This document shows positions 33,895-45,615 of a DNA stretch of 64,000 bases, one piece after another. Both the position numbers and the translations under genes were made by a program. Position 1 is the first letter of the stretch. Every line of letters starts with the position of its first letter. A model generated the notes under the pieces. That model did not search any database. It was not told the origin of the DNA and saw only the letters and a list, made by a program, of their open reading frames with translations. This stretch comes from Thecamonas trahens ATCC 50062 (taxonomy: Eukaryota > Apusozoa > Apusomonadida > Apusomonadidae): NCBI RefSeq assembly GCF_000142905.1, contig NW_013657654.1:60360-124359 (forward strand), given 5' to 3'.

Positions 33895-34172
33895 GGCCCT
33901 GCAGAAGTAGACTGACTCTGCTCTCTGCGAGGGAGGTGATGTGCGTAGTCGCCGACTCGCCGTCTCGCGTTGAGGAACACTGTCGGGCGGCGGAAGGAAT
34001 GGTTGACTCGGCCTTTGGCAGCGAGGGGAGGGGTTCCGGCAATGTCGCGGCGGAATGGGATTGTCGAGCGGTGTCCTCCACCCAGCCAGCCAGCCAGCCA
34101 GAGCGACAAGCTAGCCGATCAGCAAGTAGCCAGGTCGGCTGCGTTGGGTTTGTTCAATGAATACTTGGCTCA

Positions 34173-35006
34173 CTAGCTCTCGTAGTAGTACGACGGGGAC
34201 GACGACGTGGCGTAGAAGGAAGAGACAGACTGGGACGAGGCCGATGAAGCTGGGGAGGTGGCCAGGGCGGGTGCAGCGGCGGAAGAGTCCGAGTTGGCCG
34301 ACGCATCAAAGGCGGGGGCCTTGTTCGATTTGAGCTCGGGGCTCAGGACGTCAAGCGCCTTGACCATGTTGTTGTCTGCGTCGCTGGCGTCGATGTCAAA
34401 CGCGGCGTCGTTGTCGAGATATGCGGCAGTGTCGTCGGAGAGGATAGAAAAGGCCTCGCCGTCGGTTTGCTTGCCGAGGACCTTGCGGCGATGGCGGAGG
34501 GCGCGAGCAGCGACGCGTGTGCGGACTGAGGAGCGAACGCGATGGAGCTCCTTTGGATCGCGGGAGGAGCCAGCATGACTAGCCATACCGCCCTTGCTCA
34601 TAGAGAGGCACCACGACTTGAAGCAGAGTTTCCAGACGAGCAGGATGGCGACAAGGACAACGATGCCGACGTAGCCATGAGTAACGCCAGCACGAGCTTC
34701 GTCTTGACCGCCGACGGCAAACATGGAATCACCGCCACGACCAGGCTGCTCTCCCGAGGGACAGAGACCGGTATGAATGACATCAGGAGCAGAGCAACGT
34801 GTGGAGCCATCCGAGTTGATGGGCATACACTCTCCACGTCCTGTCACCTCATTGCTGCACCAAATGCAATTGAGCGCCCGTGGCCGAGCAAGACACTCGC
34901 CACAGCTACCAGAGCTGCTGCATGTCGACCGACTGCCCGTCGCTAACTCCACCACCACACCTGCTACCACCAGAAGGATGCACCCCATGAGGGTTGTGGG
35001 TGACAT
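34173..35006 (-). CDS. PSI-domain single-pass membrane protein (PTTG1IP-like layout)
   Basis: From the Met at 35006 (MSPTTLMGCILLVVAGVVVE, a signal peptide) a short Cys-rich extracellular domain follows: CSSSGSCGECLARPRALNCI, then WCSNEVTGRGEC and CSAPDVIHTGLC, a PSI/plexin-type Cys pattern. One membrane helix (HGYVGIVVLVAILLVWKLCF) leads into a cytoplasmic tail of about 140 residues, first basic (RTRVAARALRHRRK), then acidic and Ser/Ala-rich, ending SPSYYYES. Animal PTTG1IP has the same order (signal, PSI, one helix, basic tail), but sequence identity is low, so I give no symbol. The frame is intact. The open frame extends upstream to 35186 but that part lacks a signal sequence. Confidence 0.65.
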   Translation of the reverse strand: MSPTTLMGCILLVVAGVVVELATGSRSTCSSSGSCGECLARPRALNCIWCSNEVTGRGECMPINSDGSTRCSAPDVIHTGLCPSGEQPGRGGDSMFAVGGQDEARAGVTHGYVGIVVLVAILLVWKLCFKSWCLSMSKGGMASHAGSSRDPKELHRVRSSVRTRVAARALRHRRKVLGKQTDGEAFSILSDDTAAYLDNDAAFDIDASDADNNMVKALDVLSPELKSNKAPAFDASANSDSSAAAPALATSPASSASSQSVSSFYATSSSPSYYYES

Positions 35007-35238
35007 GGCCGGACGTGGTGTCGGTTGTTGTGGCGTCGTGTGTTGTGTGTGACTCTGCTTGTGCTGGCAGAGTCTGGCCCTGGCTGAACTCGCACCGAAG
35101 CCTGTTGTGCCGCAATGGGCGGCGGCCTGTGTCTGTTCTGCGGTTTGGTTGGTCCGTAACCGCCCGATCAGTTGCCATGGCCGCATGTTGGTGAAGGCGG
35201 GATGGCAACAGAATCATGGCTGGTCATCATGGTCTTAC

Positions 35239-37609
35239 TTAGCGATGTGGCAAGTTGCGCTTCTGGCGCTTGCGGCTGGCTCGAGCGTTGCGCTTGGTGC
35301 TAAGATGCGAGTTGCGCGTCGCGGTGGAGAGGAACGACGGAGTGTCGGCGACAACGCCAGAACCGCCAAACGAGGCCCCGTTCGAGCCGGAGCGGAGGAC
35401 AAAACACGGCAGAATCTGGGAGACGTTGAAGAACACATACTGCTTCATGTCGGCCGAGACGTGCGAGTCGTATCCGCTGATGCACCCCTTCCGCGAGACT
35501 TGCGCCTTGTTGTCGATGACCACAGCGTTGCCGAGGAGGCAGACAGCAACCAGAACTGCTCCGCGCGAGTACTTGCAGGCAAAGTTGAGTTCGGGCGAGG
35601 CGTAGATGCCGCGACCGTACATCGCGCCGTTACGTGCACCCACTGTACCTGGCATCAAGAAGCCCTTCTCCGTGATCCCGCCCGCCGCGTTCTGGCTCGT
35701 CCCGTGGAACGCCACCACAGGCTGGGCCCGCGCGTCGCCGTACGCCGCCTCGTATGCGCGTCGGCGCTGCCGAAACCGTTTCAGCAGCTCGGGCCGGATC
35801 ACCATCTCCAGCGTCGAGCCCGGCGGGAACGATATTGATCGCAGTGCAGCCAGAATTCCTGTATCCCTCAGGTCTTGCATCGACGAGTCGAGCGTGAAGG
35901 AGTGCGCCGATGGAACAACCTCCCCCCTCCGGGCGGCCGCAGCAGCTCGCTGGGCCTCCTCTACCGCCAACCGTGCCGCCAGCCGCGCGTCTGCATCCTG
36001 CTTGCGCCGCTGTGCCTCGCGCGCACGCCGCTCTTTCTCGGCCGCCTCCAGCTCGGCCGCCAGCTCGCGCGCAATGGCTGCATCGTTAGCCACCCGCGTC
36101 TCTTGGCTCGCTCGCCGCGCCTCGTCGCGCTCCAGCTCGCGCGCCAGCTTGAGAGACGCCGCTTCTTGAGCCACCAGCCGCTCGCGCTCTTTGCGTGCAA
36201 TCTTGCGTGCCAGCTCGGCGTCAGCCGCCGCCGCTGCCACGTCTGCTTCGGCCTCGGCCACCTGCGCCGCCAACTGTCGCGCGAAAGCGGCATCTGCTGC
36301 TTCTTGCTCCTGCGCCTTGCGCATGAGATCTTGCTCGGCCTCCCACAGCGACCGTGCAAAGGCCGCGTCGAGGTCGACTTGCGAGTCGGCACCCACGTGA
36401 AAGACCGCTCCGGTTGCCCGCGTCGGCGCCAGCAGCTCGTCCATACCCGCCGAAAACTGTGAGAGTGCGTCCTGAGACGAAGCACTGAACACAGCCGCCG
36501 CCTCACAGCTCGCACCTCCACCCGAGGGCCCGGCTACACACACCACGTCGTCATCGTTGCAAAACGCAGCACGATGATCTTGAACAAGCTGTAGGCACCG
36601 TTCGTTGCTGGCAAACTCGCGCTGGAGAACCTCCTCCGGCCACCGCTGGCTGTCACTTGCCACCATCTCCACACACAGGCGACGGAGCGTCGTAACAGTG
36701 CGCGGAGCACGGCAAACAAATAGATCGCGGTCATCATCGCTGTAGCTGTCGCTCTCGCTCCAACTGGCGGCGGTGAGATCAACTACGACTGGCCGCCGGC
36801 TCACAGCATACCGAAGCCCCGGCTGCAGCTTCTCCATCTGCCTGAGCGTCGCCCCGTTGGGCGCCTTCACCACTACCGCATCCAGTCCCAGCGCGCTGGC
36901 CACTTGATCTTCAAACAGCTTCCACGCCGAGCCCGGGCTGAACTCATCGAGCGTGGTCGCCAGCTCCAGATCGACGTCAATGCTAGCGGTGAGAAGCGGA
37001 ACGGTACCGCTGCGGACCACTTCGACCGCAAAGCGGGCGGCTTGCGCTGCTCCTCCGCCGCCCGCCGCCTGCAATCGTACCTGCTGCGGATCCACCAGCT
37101 CCCACGACGGATGGAGAACGACGACCAGCGCAGCTGTGCCGTTGGCTACGGCCTGGATGTGATGGCACGTCAGTCGCTCGAGGCCGAGCGGAGAGAGTGC
37201 AGGACATGTCGATACCGCCGTCGATGCCGACAACGCAGACGAGGCAACAGATCCAGTAGAGAATGAGGTAGACGGGGCAGGGGCTGAGCCTGGCCCGGCG
37301 ATGTGCATCGGCTGGAGCGATGATGAGCCACGTGTCCGACCAGGCGATGCGGGGGGCGAGCGAGATGGACGAGATCTGATCATCGGCCGATGTCAAATGC
37401 GGCCGAGACGGGGCGTCATCAAAGGAGAGTGTGTGCATGGCACGGATGGGCTGCTGGCGGTTGAAGACGTAGCCGACGAGAACACGACGTCCCATCACGG
37501 CCTCTGCAGCATCGAGGACGTCGTCGACAGAAGGTAGTGGGGAGAGATTGACCTCCACCAGCGTCTGCTCGCGAGAGACTCCCTCTGCATCGAGGTAGAC
37601 AGAGAGCAT
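35239..37609 (-). CDS. PARP-like ADP-ribosyltransferase with repeated LAxxL motifs
   Basis: The C-terminal 160 residues form a PARP-type catalytic fold: VVAFHGTSQNAAGGITEKGF (His of the H-Y-E triad), GAMYGRGIYASPELNFACKY (Tyr) and MKQYVFFNVSQILP, where the Glu position reads Gln. H-Y-Q predicts mono-ADP-ribosylation or no activity. Upstream lies a charged Ala/Glu/Arg region with about six units such as DAAFARQLAAQVAEAE, DAELARKIARKERE and DAAIARELAAELEAAE, which resemble MIU/UIM ubiquitin-binding helices. The N-terminus (MLSVYLDAEG from 37609, through RIAWSDTWLIIAPADAHRR) is one frame off and joins near 37310-37330 if one base is dropped; this is opposite to most other breaks here. Without that join the gene starts near 37383. 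Role in ubiquitin or ADP-ribose signalling is inference. Confidence 0.7.
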
Positions 37610-37825
37610 GGTAGAGACAGATGGGTGGGTGAGGAAAGAGAGGGGGAGGAGGAAGAGGGTTTGAGGAAGAGATGCCCTTGGCCGTAGCCTGTCTGGGCGT
37701 GGTGAAGGCACACTGCTGGGGATCGAACCAATGGAACGATGGCACTCTTTGCCGAAAGCGGGTGCTGAATCAGGTGCAAGCGCCCAAACGGGGAGGAGGA
37801 GGGCAGGCATGCGAACATGATGGGT

Positions 37826-40800
37826 TCATTGGCGCTTTCGCTTGCAAATAAAGGTACGGATGGTGTTGCCGTGAGGAACCTGGAGCGTCCGTGGGTTGGT
37901 GAACGAGTACTGCGACTGCGGGAGGAGGTCCTTGGTTGTCTGGGTGAGATGCACAAGACCGGCGTAACCGTGCTGCTCTGTAAACTCGACGACCTCGACG
38001 GTCGGCCCCAGACGTCGTAGGCAAACTTGCGCCTGCCAATGACTCCGGCCACGACCGGCCCCGAGTGGATTCCGATGGTGAGTTCGATGTTGGCGTAGCC
38101 AAAGTGCTCCGAGACGACCGCCATCCGCTCCTGGGCGTCGAGCGCAAAATTGACAACCAGCTCGGCGTGGTTCGACCGCTCCAGCGGGAAGCCGGCGGCC
38201 GCCATATACGCATCCCCGACTGTGCGGATCTTCTCCAGGTTGTAGTGTGCGGCAATGCGGTCAAACTCGTTGAAGATGCGGTTGAGGAGGAGGATGAGCT
38301 CCGCCGGGTCGAGCCGCGACGCGAGCCGGGTAAAGCCGACAACGTCGGCCACAATCATGGTAGCCATTGGATGCGACGCCGCTATGAGCCCGGTGCCGAG
38401 GAGCTCAGTCGGTGGACCGGAAGTGCGCGAACACAAGTCGCTCCGTCCAAGTGGCTCGCTTAGCAGGGCATCCATGGCAAAGCGTTGCGATGGCAGTCGC
38501 GGCAGTGAGAGCAGCCGGCCCACCTCGCGCGCAATCGGCTTGGGTAGGATGTTGAAGAGCAGCTCATTGGCCTTGACCCGCTCGTTCGACGTCCGCGACT
38601 GCTCCGTCGCCGTCATCCACTCGTAGAGGAACGCGCGTCGGTGGGCGTACTCAATTGTGTACGCCATGATTGCCGACACGATCGCTGTCGTAAGGACAGA
38701 CACGATGTGCACGTAGCTGGCGTCAAGATGCGAGACCCGAAGCGCAGCGACCACAAACGCAAGCGAGGTGAGGAGCAGCACAACGGCTGTGTGCATAAAC
38801 GAGACTACAGGCACCGCCGTCGACGCCATGAACAGCATCAGTAGAGCCACCCGTGCCGGAAAGAACGAGCCCAACTGCGCGAGCGGCGACGGAGGACTCA
38901 GCGTCGCTGGCGCCTCGGACGTCGTCGAAGAGATAAACACAAACGAGGTGAGAACCGCATGCATGAGGAGAATGACATGCATCGGGTGCCTGGCCAGTGG
39001 AGCAAGCTGTGTCCCCACCATAATCATGAGCGTGAGCATGAGTGGGAACGCCACTCCAAACCAGAGCAGCGTCGGAAAGAGGTGGAAGACCTTGGACGAT
39101 GCAGAGAGCGGCGCTACGGCGTGCAGCGTGTCGAGCGCGCCCAGAATGAGCACAAGCACCGTGCCAGTCGCGAGCAGCGAAAGCAGCCGGATCGGATGCT
39201 CGCCTGTCGTCGCCGCCTGGTACTGCGCCTCGAGGCCACTCTCAAATCGAAGCGACGCCGTCGGAATGAGGTGCGAGACCTTGCCGAGCTTGAAGCGGGA
39301 ACGCGAGAGCTCCTCCAAGTGCCGGGCGTGTGCTACACGGACATTCTTGCCGACCGAAGGCAGCGCGGTCGGCGGCAGCGGGCGCGGTCGTGCTGCAATG
39401 AGTGTGTTGGCGGATGCCGACCGCGAGCTTCCCGGCGTGGTAAAGAGTGACGGCGGTGTTGCTTCACGCCGAAGCAGCATCGCCTGCGGTGAGACTGGCG
39501 TCGACAGTGAGCTCTTACGGCCTACCACCGGCGTGTGCGAGTCTGTCGTGGTCGTCAGAATCGTCGGCGTCGCCGTCCGCGACGTCGAACACGCCGTCGC
39601 CGCCTTGGGCAGAATCTCGTACGCCGGCTTACCGCCCTGGTCGTCGAACCGCATGAGCACTACCTCGACGTTGGACACGTTACCGCCCGGGTTGGATCCC
39701 TCCAGCAGATTGCCGAGCGACGACGTTCGCCGCTGGAGCGACGACGACGACTCGCCGCGCTGCAACCGCACCTTGGCCGCGTCGCGTGTTGCCAGCGAGA
39801 GCGACCGCTTGCCCGAGCTGAGGCCGCCGCCGATCGAGGCGATCGAGTTGCTGGTGAGCCGATTGAATGACTCGGAGAAGCGAGCAATGCCTGCGCCACC
39901 CGTCCCTTGCATGTCTGTCGACACCGTGTCCGGTGACTGAGACCGGTAGTGGGGCGGCCGCGGCGGCTTGGCCGCAGAGCTCGCCGCATCAGAGTTGGGC
40001 AGCCGCAGCCCTCCCGACATATCCAATGATTCATCTCCGTAGTCGTCGTCAACCTCTTCTTCCTGCTCGCCGTAGTCCAGCATCGAGTCCGATGACGATG
40101 AGAGGAGCGACGACGTCCCACCCCGACTCTTCCGGGATGAGTTCTGCCTCACGTCGACAAGATCGACTGACCGAGGCGTTGAGACCAGCGAGTCGGTCGG
40201 CGCACCCGATGCCCGCGGCTTGACCATCTTGGCCTTGGCCGCAAACGTCACCGATGCCGTCGACTTGGCCGACTTGAGCGAGCCGCCCGAGCCCGACATC
40301 TTTGGATCGGACCGCGGCGAGACCGAGGTTGTAAGCGATGCGCCCGATTTGGACGTCGACCGCGAGCCCGAAAGCTGCGGGCTTATCACGTTCTTGGACT
40401 CGCCTGCACGCGTCGCCGCACGCGCAAACTCTGCCTGGCTCACTGGATCGGCCGGCAGTGTCTGGCCCAGCTGAGTCAGGGACGTCGCGTCGGCCTGCTC
40501 CGGCCCAGCCGAGACCTCTGACGCCCGCGTCGGCAGCGTGCCCGCCGACTTGGTGTTGCTTGCGTTGGCAAGCGAGTGGCCGTCGGGGAGCGACGAGCCT
40601 GATGACGGAGCAGCCACAGTCGAGCCCGATGAATGGGCCACAAAGGTGAGTGCAGAAGAGACAGACGGCAGTGTCGAGCCCGATGAGACGCCCATTGATC
40701 CCGACGACACGCCATGGTAACCAGGGCTGCGAAAAACGCTAGCGCCGCTGCCAACAAACATCGAGGAAGGCAGCGCAAGAACGCCATCGGTCGACGAGGT

Positions 40801-43800
40801 GACACCCGTGGCAGTCGTGACATCTGTCCGCGCAGACGGCATGTTGGAGAAAATACCATCTGAGCGGCCCAGCGGCAGCGGCGAGTGCGGCAGCAGCGGC
40901 GGCTCGACCGGCATGGCCTGGTGGTGCGCCGATGGTAGGGACGCCGGAGATGGCGCCGGCGGTGGCTCGCCCAAAGTAGCCGGGGCCCGCGGCGGCTTGG
41001 TTGCCACCGGCAGCTTGGCCTTGCCCGACGACCGCGACGACGACGGATTGGTTGACGATGCCATCCGCGAGCCCGAGTCAGACAGAAGGCCAAAGGCAGC
41101 GCGGCGGCGTGCTGACGATGGCGTCGTTGCCGTCGTCGACGAGGAGGAGGAGGAAGAAGAAGACGAGGAGGAAGACGAGTAAGGTTGTGCCAGCTTCCTA
41201 TTCCTGCCCTCGCCATGCGCCACTACTGACGAGTGCGAGCTCGACGAGGAGACCGAGTCCGACGACAGCGATCTTGGGCTGAGGCCGGACGACGACGGCT
41301 GGTCGGTCGAGGCTGACGGTGGTGCCAACTCGAGCTGGGGTGGGTTGAGCCCGTGCGGGACGCCGCCGGCAGCAGCGTGTGCTGTCTTAATCACAATCTG
41401 CGACGTTGTCGAGTTGCCGGAGAACGAGAGCGAGAGACCTTGGCCGTCGCCGTTGGATCCAGACGTCGCAACCTTCAGGTGCTGCTGCTGCTGTTCCGAG
41501 TGCGAGATCTCGCGGCCATCGAGGCCGAGACCGAGACTGAGGCCGAGGTTGACGACTCGGTCCCAGCGGGGACGTGCGACGATGCAGGGTGGGTAGAGAG
41601 CCTGTTGGCCGAGGCCGGGTTGAGCTTGGCCATAGCGGCGGGAGTGGTGGGCACTGCCGACGGCGGCGGATCCATTTCGGAGCCCGAGTCGTACTCGTCG
41701 TCGAGGGCAGGCATGACACGCTCGATGGCCCGCGCGTTGGCGACGGTAATGCCCGAAGGATACATCTCGCCCGAAGCCGACGACTCGGGCCCGACGCGGG
41801 TCGTGTTGAGCAAGCCCGAAACCGAGCCCGAAGACATGGAAGCGACAACGTTGAGCGTCGGCGGCGGCGGCCCGTTGAGCGACGTCGAGTTGGACAGATG
41901 GACCGGTTGTGCCACTTGCGGGTTGGCGTTGCGGACGAGGTAGTACGACTCGAGGTGACCGCGGGCATCGAGACGCCAGATGCCACGCGAAATAAACTTG
42001 TACGGCTGGTACGACGACGTCGCGTCCGAGAGCAGCTCCTTGAGCGTGGAGCGGGTGAGGTGAACCCGCGAGTCCGAGCCATGGGTGACCATGGCGTGGG
42101 CCATGTTGACCGAGTCGCCCCACAGGTCATAGCAAAACTTGGAGACGCCTGCCACGCCTGCCACAACAGCTCCCGAGTTGAGGCCGATCCGGAGCTTGAG
42201 CTTTGTTTCGAGCGAGGCCGCAAGGCCGGGCAGTGCGTCGAGGACGGCGCACGCCCACGCCGCTGACCGCGACGCATGGTCGGCGCAAGTCTCCGGCAGG
42301 CCGGCAACGGCAATGTACGTCTCGCCGACGGTGCGGATTTTCTCAAGCCCATGCGCCTCAGCAAGGTCATCAAAGGTCGAGAACACGGTGTTGAGCGTGC
42401 CAACAAAGGCTGAAGGCTGGAGATGGCGGTGGTCGCGGGTAAAGTTCTCGAGGCGGGCAAAGATAATAGTGACCGAGTAGAAGCGCGAGGAAATGAGCGC
42501 GGTCTCCTGTGCCGGTGCCTTGAGCTTGGTGGCCACAGGTGCCGGGAGCAGCGCGAGGAGGAGCTTCTCGGCCTTGGCCCGCTCGTACTGCGCCAGCTGC
42601 TTCTCGCGCTCGATGCGGATGAGGGCGAGGAAGGCACGGCGAGTCGAGAGCGTCTGCTGGTAGTGCGAGAGGATGACAGGGGCGAGAAAGGCAATGAGGA
42701 AGAGCGAGAGCGTGACGAGACGGACGTCGACAACCTCGTCAACGACCAGGGCAAAGACAATCATCGAGACGGCGAGCCCGGCGCCGGAGACCATGGCAGT
42801 GCCAAAGGGGAGGCCGAGGAAAAAGTAGCCGGCCGCGATGACAACGAGCACTGTGACGTCCGGCTCGGTGTCCTCGCCGACCAGCCGGACAACAACCATC
42901 GATAAGCCGGCAAGGTACATGCCGATGGCGGCCACCGGAGCGACAAGAGAACGCGCTGGAACCCAGTACGTGAGTGCCAGGAGCGCGCCGGTGTAGATCA
43001 ATACACCGGTGCGGATGAGGACCACAAAGACGAGCGAGGTCTTGGCAACAAGCGCATCGTGGATCATGAGGACGACAAAGGCAACCATGGTCGAGACAAG
43101 CGCAATGCGGAGGACAAGTTGTGACGTCCGCCACGCAAAGTGCATGTAGTCGATTTCCATCTGCTCTTTGAACCTGAGCGTCAAAGGATGGATGGCAAGC
43201 GAAGGAAAGCAGCAGAAGGCCGGGAAGCGGTCGTTGGACATCTCGGGGCCACTCCCGCTGCGCCGCGGCGATGGGAGTGACGAGAACTCTCCCGGTGACG
43301 ACGAGAGGTGAAAGTTGGAGCCCGAGCCAGACGCCAGGTTCGACACCGATGTCGAGCCGGTCGTGTGTCGCTCGCGGTCATACTCGCGCTCATGAGCGAC
43401 CCGCGACGCGGCGGTTGCCCGCGAGACATCACGCGAGAGTGACCCTGATGAGCCGCGCGAGATGACCGGACCCATAAAGCCGTTCGAGTGGTTGAGCGCG
43501 CCGCCGCCACCACCACCAGAGCCGATCGACGGCAGCGAGTGCGGATGAAGGAACGAAGCCGAAGATCGGCGGGCGTGCGACACCGACTGGCGCCTCCCAC
43601 CGCCTGGCAGGCCCGATTCAACCTGCCCGCTCGCGCCAGCACCACCAGCACCCGCCGGCCGTCCACCGCCACCACCTCCGCCTCCACCGCCTCCGTTGGC
43701 AGCAGCACCACCACCACCACCACCAGAGCCTTGTCCTTGACTCCCACCTCCGCCGCCATCACCACCTCCGCCTCGGCCACCACCTCGCCGACCCGCCTGT

Positions 43801-43916
43801 TGGTCTTGCAGCAGCTGGAGGTCCGGTAGCACCTCGGCTCGGTATGCGTGTGGTAGGTACGAGTCGAACCGACCGTCCGGAGGGTCACCAGATGGTGCAA
43901 CCCGGATACCGGGCAT
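37826..43916 (-). CDS. Two-domain transmembrane adenylyl/guanylyl cyclase
   Basis: Read as one gene of about 2030 residues it has the animal membrane adenylyl cyclase plan: Gly-rich N-terminus, six-helix bundle (about 43130-42650), cyclase C1 (about 42490-41940), a roughly 850-residue Ser-rich linker, a second six-helix bundle (39200-38640) and cyclase C2 (38370-37826). C2 has both metal Asp positions (MIVADVVGFTRL, EKIRTVGDAYMA). C1 lacks them (IIFARLENFT, TVGETY) but keeps YDLWGDSVNM. Frame joins need one added base near 41510 and at CCCC 38006-38009; the latter restores YDVWGPTVEVVEF and the end FICKRKRQ. The known reaction is ATP to cAMP (or GTP to cGMP). Two adjacent genes are the alternative, but the second half has no start of its own. 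Confidence 0.78.
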
Positions 43917-44548
43917 GTGTGTGTATGTGAGAGGAGAAGGGTGGGGGGTAGTGGGTGGAGTGTGGAGTGGGAGGGGGGGGGGGGGGGGGGAGGGTTGCGT
44001 TGTCTGTGTTGTTCACGATTGTGATGGTGATCATGGTTGTGATCATGGCTGTGATCATTGCTAACGATGGTGATCATGGTTGTGATCGTGGTTGTGATCA
44101 CGGTAACGATCATTGCTAACGATGGTGATCATGATCAGCAGCGACCTCCGCCTCCGTCAGGCACTACTACTCAACTCTCTCGACCCATCGAGACACCCCC
44201 AGACAGACAAGAACAACAACAGACATAGACAAGTTATGGTACGTGGAGGGAAGCCGAGGGAAAGTGAGCTCGGAGGGGGGGGAGGCGAGGGGAGGCGAGG
44301 GGGGAACCGGGTCGAGTCGCCCAATGTGCGCTTCATCCCGCAGCTGGCCGACATGCCTCGGTGTGGTGGGTAGCAAGAGCCTGAGGGAGGATGCGGCCAG
44401 GCGAGGAGGGCGAGGGGTAGTGGGAGAAGGGCGGTAGAGGGTAAACCGAGTGGGACTCATGGGCGGTGGCAATTACGGTGGCTGGACGGTGGAACGTGGC
44501 GGAACGTGGCGGTGAGGGACGCGCCAGGCTCTGGCACTGGCGGCAGGC
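43917..44548. promoter_or_regulatory. Divergent region, cyclase / TIM14, with TGATCA cluster
   Basis: An 18-base G run (43973-43990) is a C tract in the cyclase leader. From about 44010 to 44140 the palindrome TGATCA occurs seven times within imperfect repeats (GGTGATCATGGTTGTGATC and variants, with ATTGCTAACGATGG twice). An ATG followed by GTACGT at 44235-44243 could be a tiny first exon and donor for TIM14, with an acceptor just before 44547, but the simple join is out of frame. The remainder is G-rich. Confidence 0.5.
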
Positions 44549-44881
44549 ATGACGGTGGCGTCGGCGGCAATCGGCCTCCGGTTTGCCATCCCGGCGTATC
44601 AGAAGTGGAAGGCCATGCCGGCATCGGCACGCAAGCCGTGGTTCTCTCGCACTGTTGGCGCTGGCTCGTATCCGGGCGGGTTCGAGGAGGCCATGACCCG
44701 CAAGGAGGCGGCCCTCATTCTCGGCATCAAGCAGTCGGCGTCCAAGAAGGACATCACCAAGGCGTGGAAGAAGCTCATGTTGCTCAACCATCCCGACAAC
44801 GGTGGCTCCACCTTTGTCGCCTCAAAGGTCAACGAGGCCCGCGACTTTCTGCTCTCGGGCAAGCAGGATCCGCTCTTCTGA
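44549..44881 (+). CDS. TIM14: TIM14 / PAM18 J-protein of the mitochondrial import motor
   Basis: The 110-residue protein resembles DNAJC19/Pam18, which stimulates mitochondrial Hsp70 at the TIM23 channel on the matrix side of the inner membrane. Visible are a short N-terminal hydrophobic segment (TVASAAIGLRFAIPAY), the conserved link GGFEEAMTRKEAALILGIKQ, and a J domain with the HPD motif in LMLLNHPDNGGSTFVASKVN, ending EARDFLL. As usual for this subfamily the J domain is C-terminal and short. The Met at 44549 gives the family's usual length; an extra leader exon upstream is possible. The frame is intact. Confidence 0.93.
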   Translation: MTVASAAIGLRFAIPAYQKWKAMPASARKPWFSRTVGAGSYPGGFEEAMTRKEAALILGIKQSASKKDITKAWKKLMLLNHPDNGGSTFVASKVNEARDFLLSGKQDPLF

Positions 44882-45615
44882 GCCCATCGAGCGACCGCAG
44901 GTCGAGGCTGTGAGGCCGAGACCGCACAGCCTGGTGCTCATCGGCTGCCGCCACTGCGCCGGTACTTTCCATCCCATCCCTTCTCCGGCTGGCAGTCGGG
45001 CAATCTGTAGATCCCATGTTGGGAATCCTCCCTTGCAGCCGGAAGCTCGGCCGCGGACCGGCCCACGGTCCCCTCAAAAGGTGGGATCCGATGCTCAAGC
45101 CGAGCCCTTGTCTCGACAAGGTCTTTGCGTCTGTTTCTTGCCCTGTATGAGGAGGACTGAGTGATACGATAAACTCCTTGTTGGATGTGATGGCCATCGA
45201 CGCCGCCATTCACCGCCAGCCCTCGCACGTGACCGAAACGGCAGGCGACGAGCACCACGAAGAGACAGGACTAGCCAAGAAGGGGAACGAGGGGGGACAG
45301 ACGGCCTGCACGGCTAGAGATGGGAGACAGGACAAAGACAACATAGTTCACGACTACCTGTCTCTACCCCTGAGTTGCGGCTAACAACCACACGGGAACA
45401 GGTATGTGCCATGAGCGTGCAAAGGGGGGGACAGGGGAGGGGGGAGTGAGGGAGGGCGGGGGGCGGGGGGGGGGGGGGGCGGATCAGGGGAGGAGCGCTC
45501 AGGAGCCAAGGGGGGGGAGGGGGGCAATTTTTGGAGGGGAGGGGGTGGTGGTTGGTGGGGGGGGGGTATGGAGAACGAGGAGGGGACAGAGACTTAACAA
45601 GAGAATGGGCATAGG
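44882..45615. other. Intergenic region without a recognised gene
   Basis: The left part (TIM14 3' flank) has a clean 8-bp stem (AGGCTGTG 44905-44912 with CACAGCCT 44925-44932). The middle is unique sequence with no tRNA or snRNA signature I can recognise. The right part is G-rich on the + strand, including a G15 run (45465-45479) and several G6-G9 runs within 150 bases of the next start codon. Confidence 0.4.
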
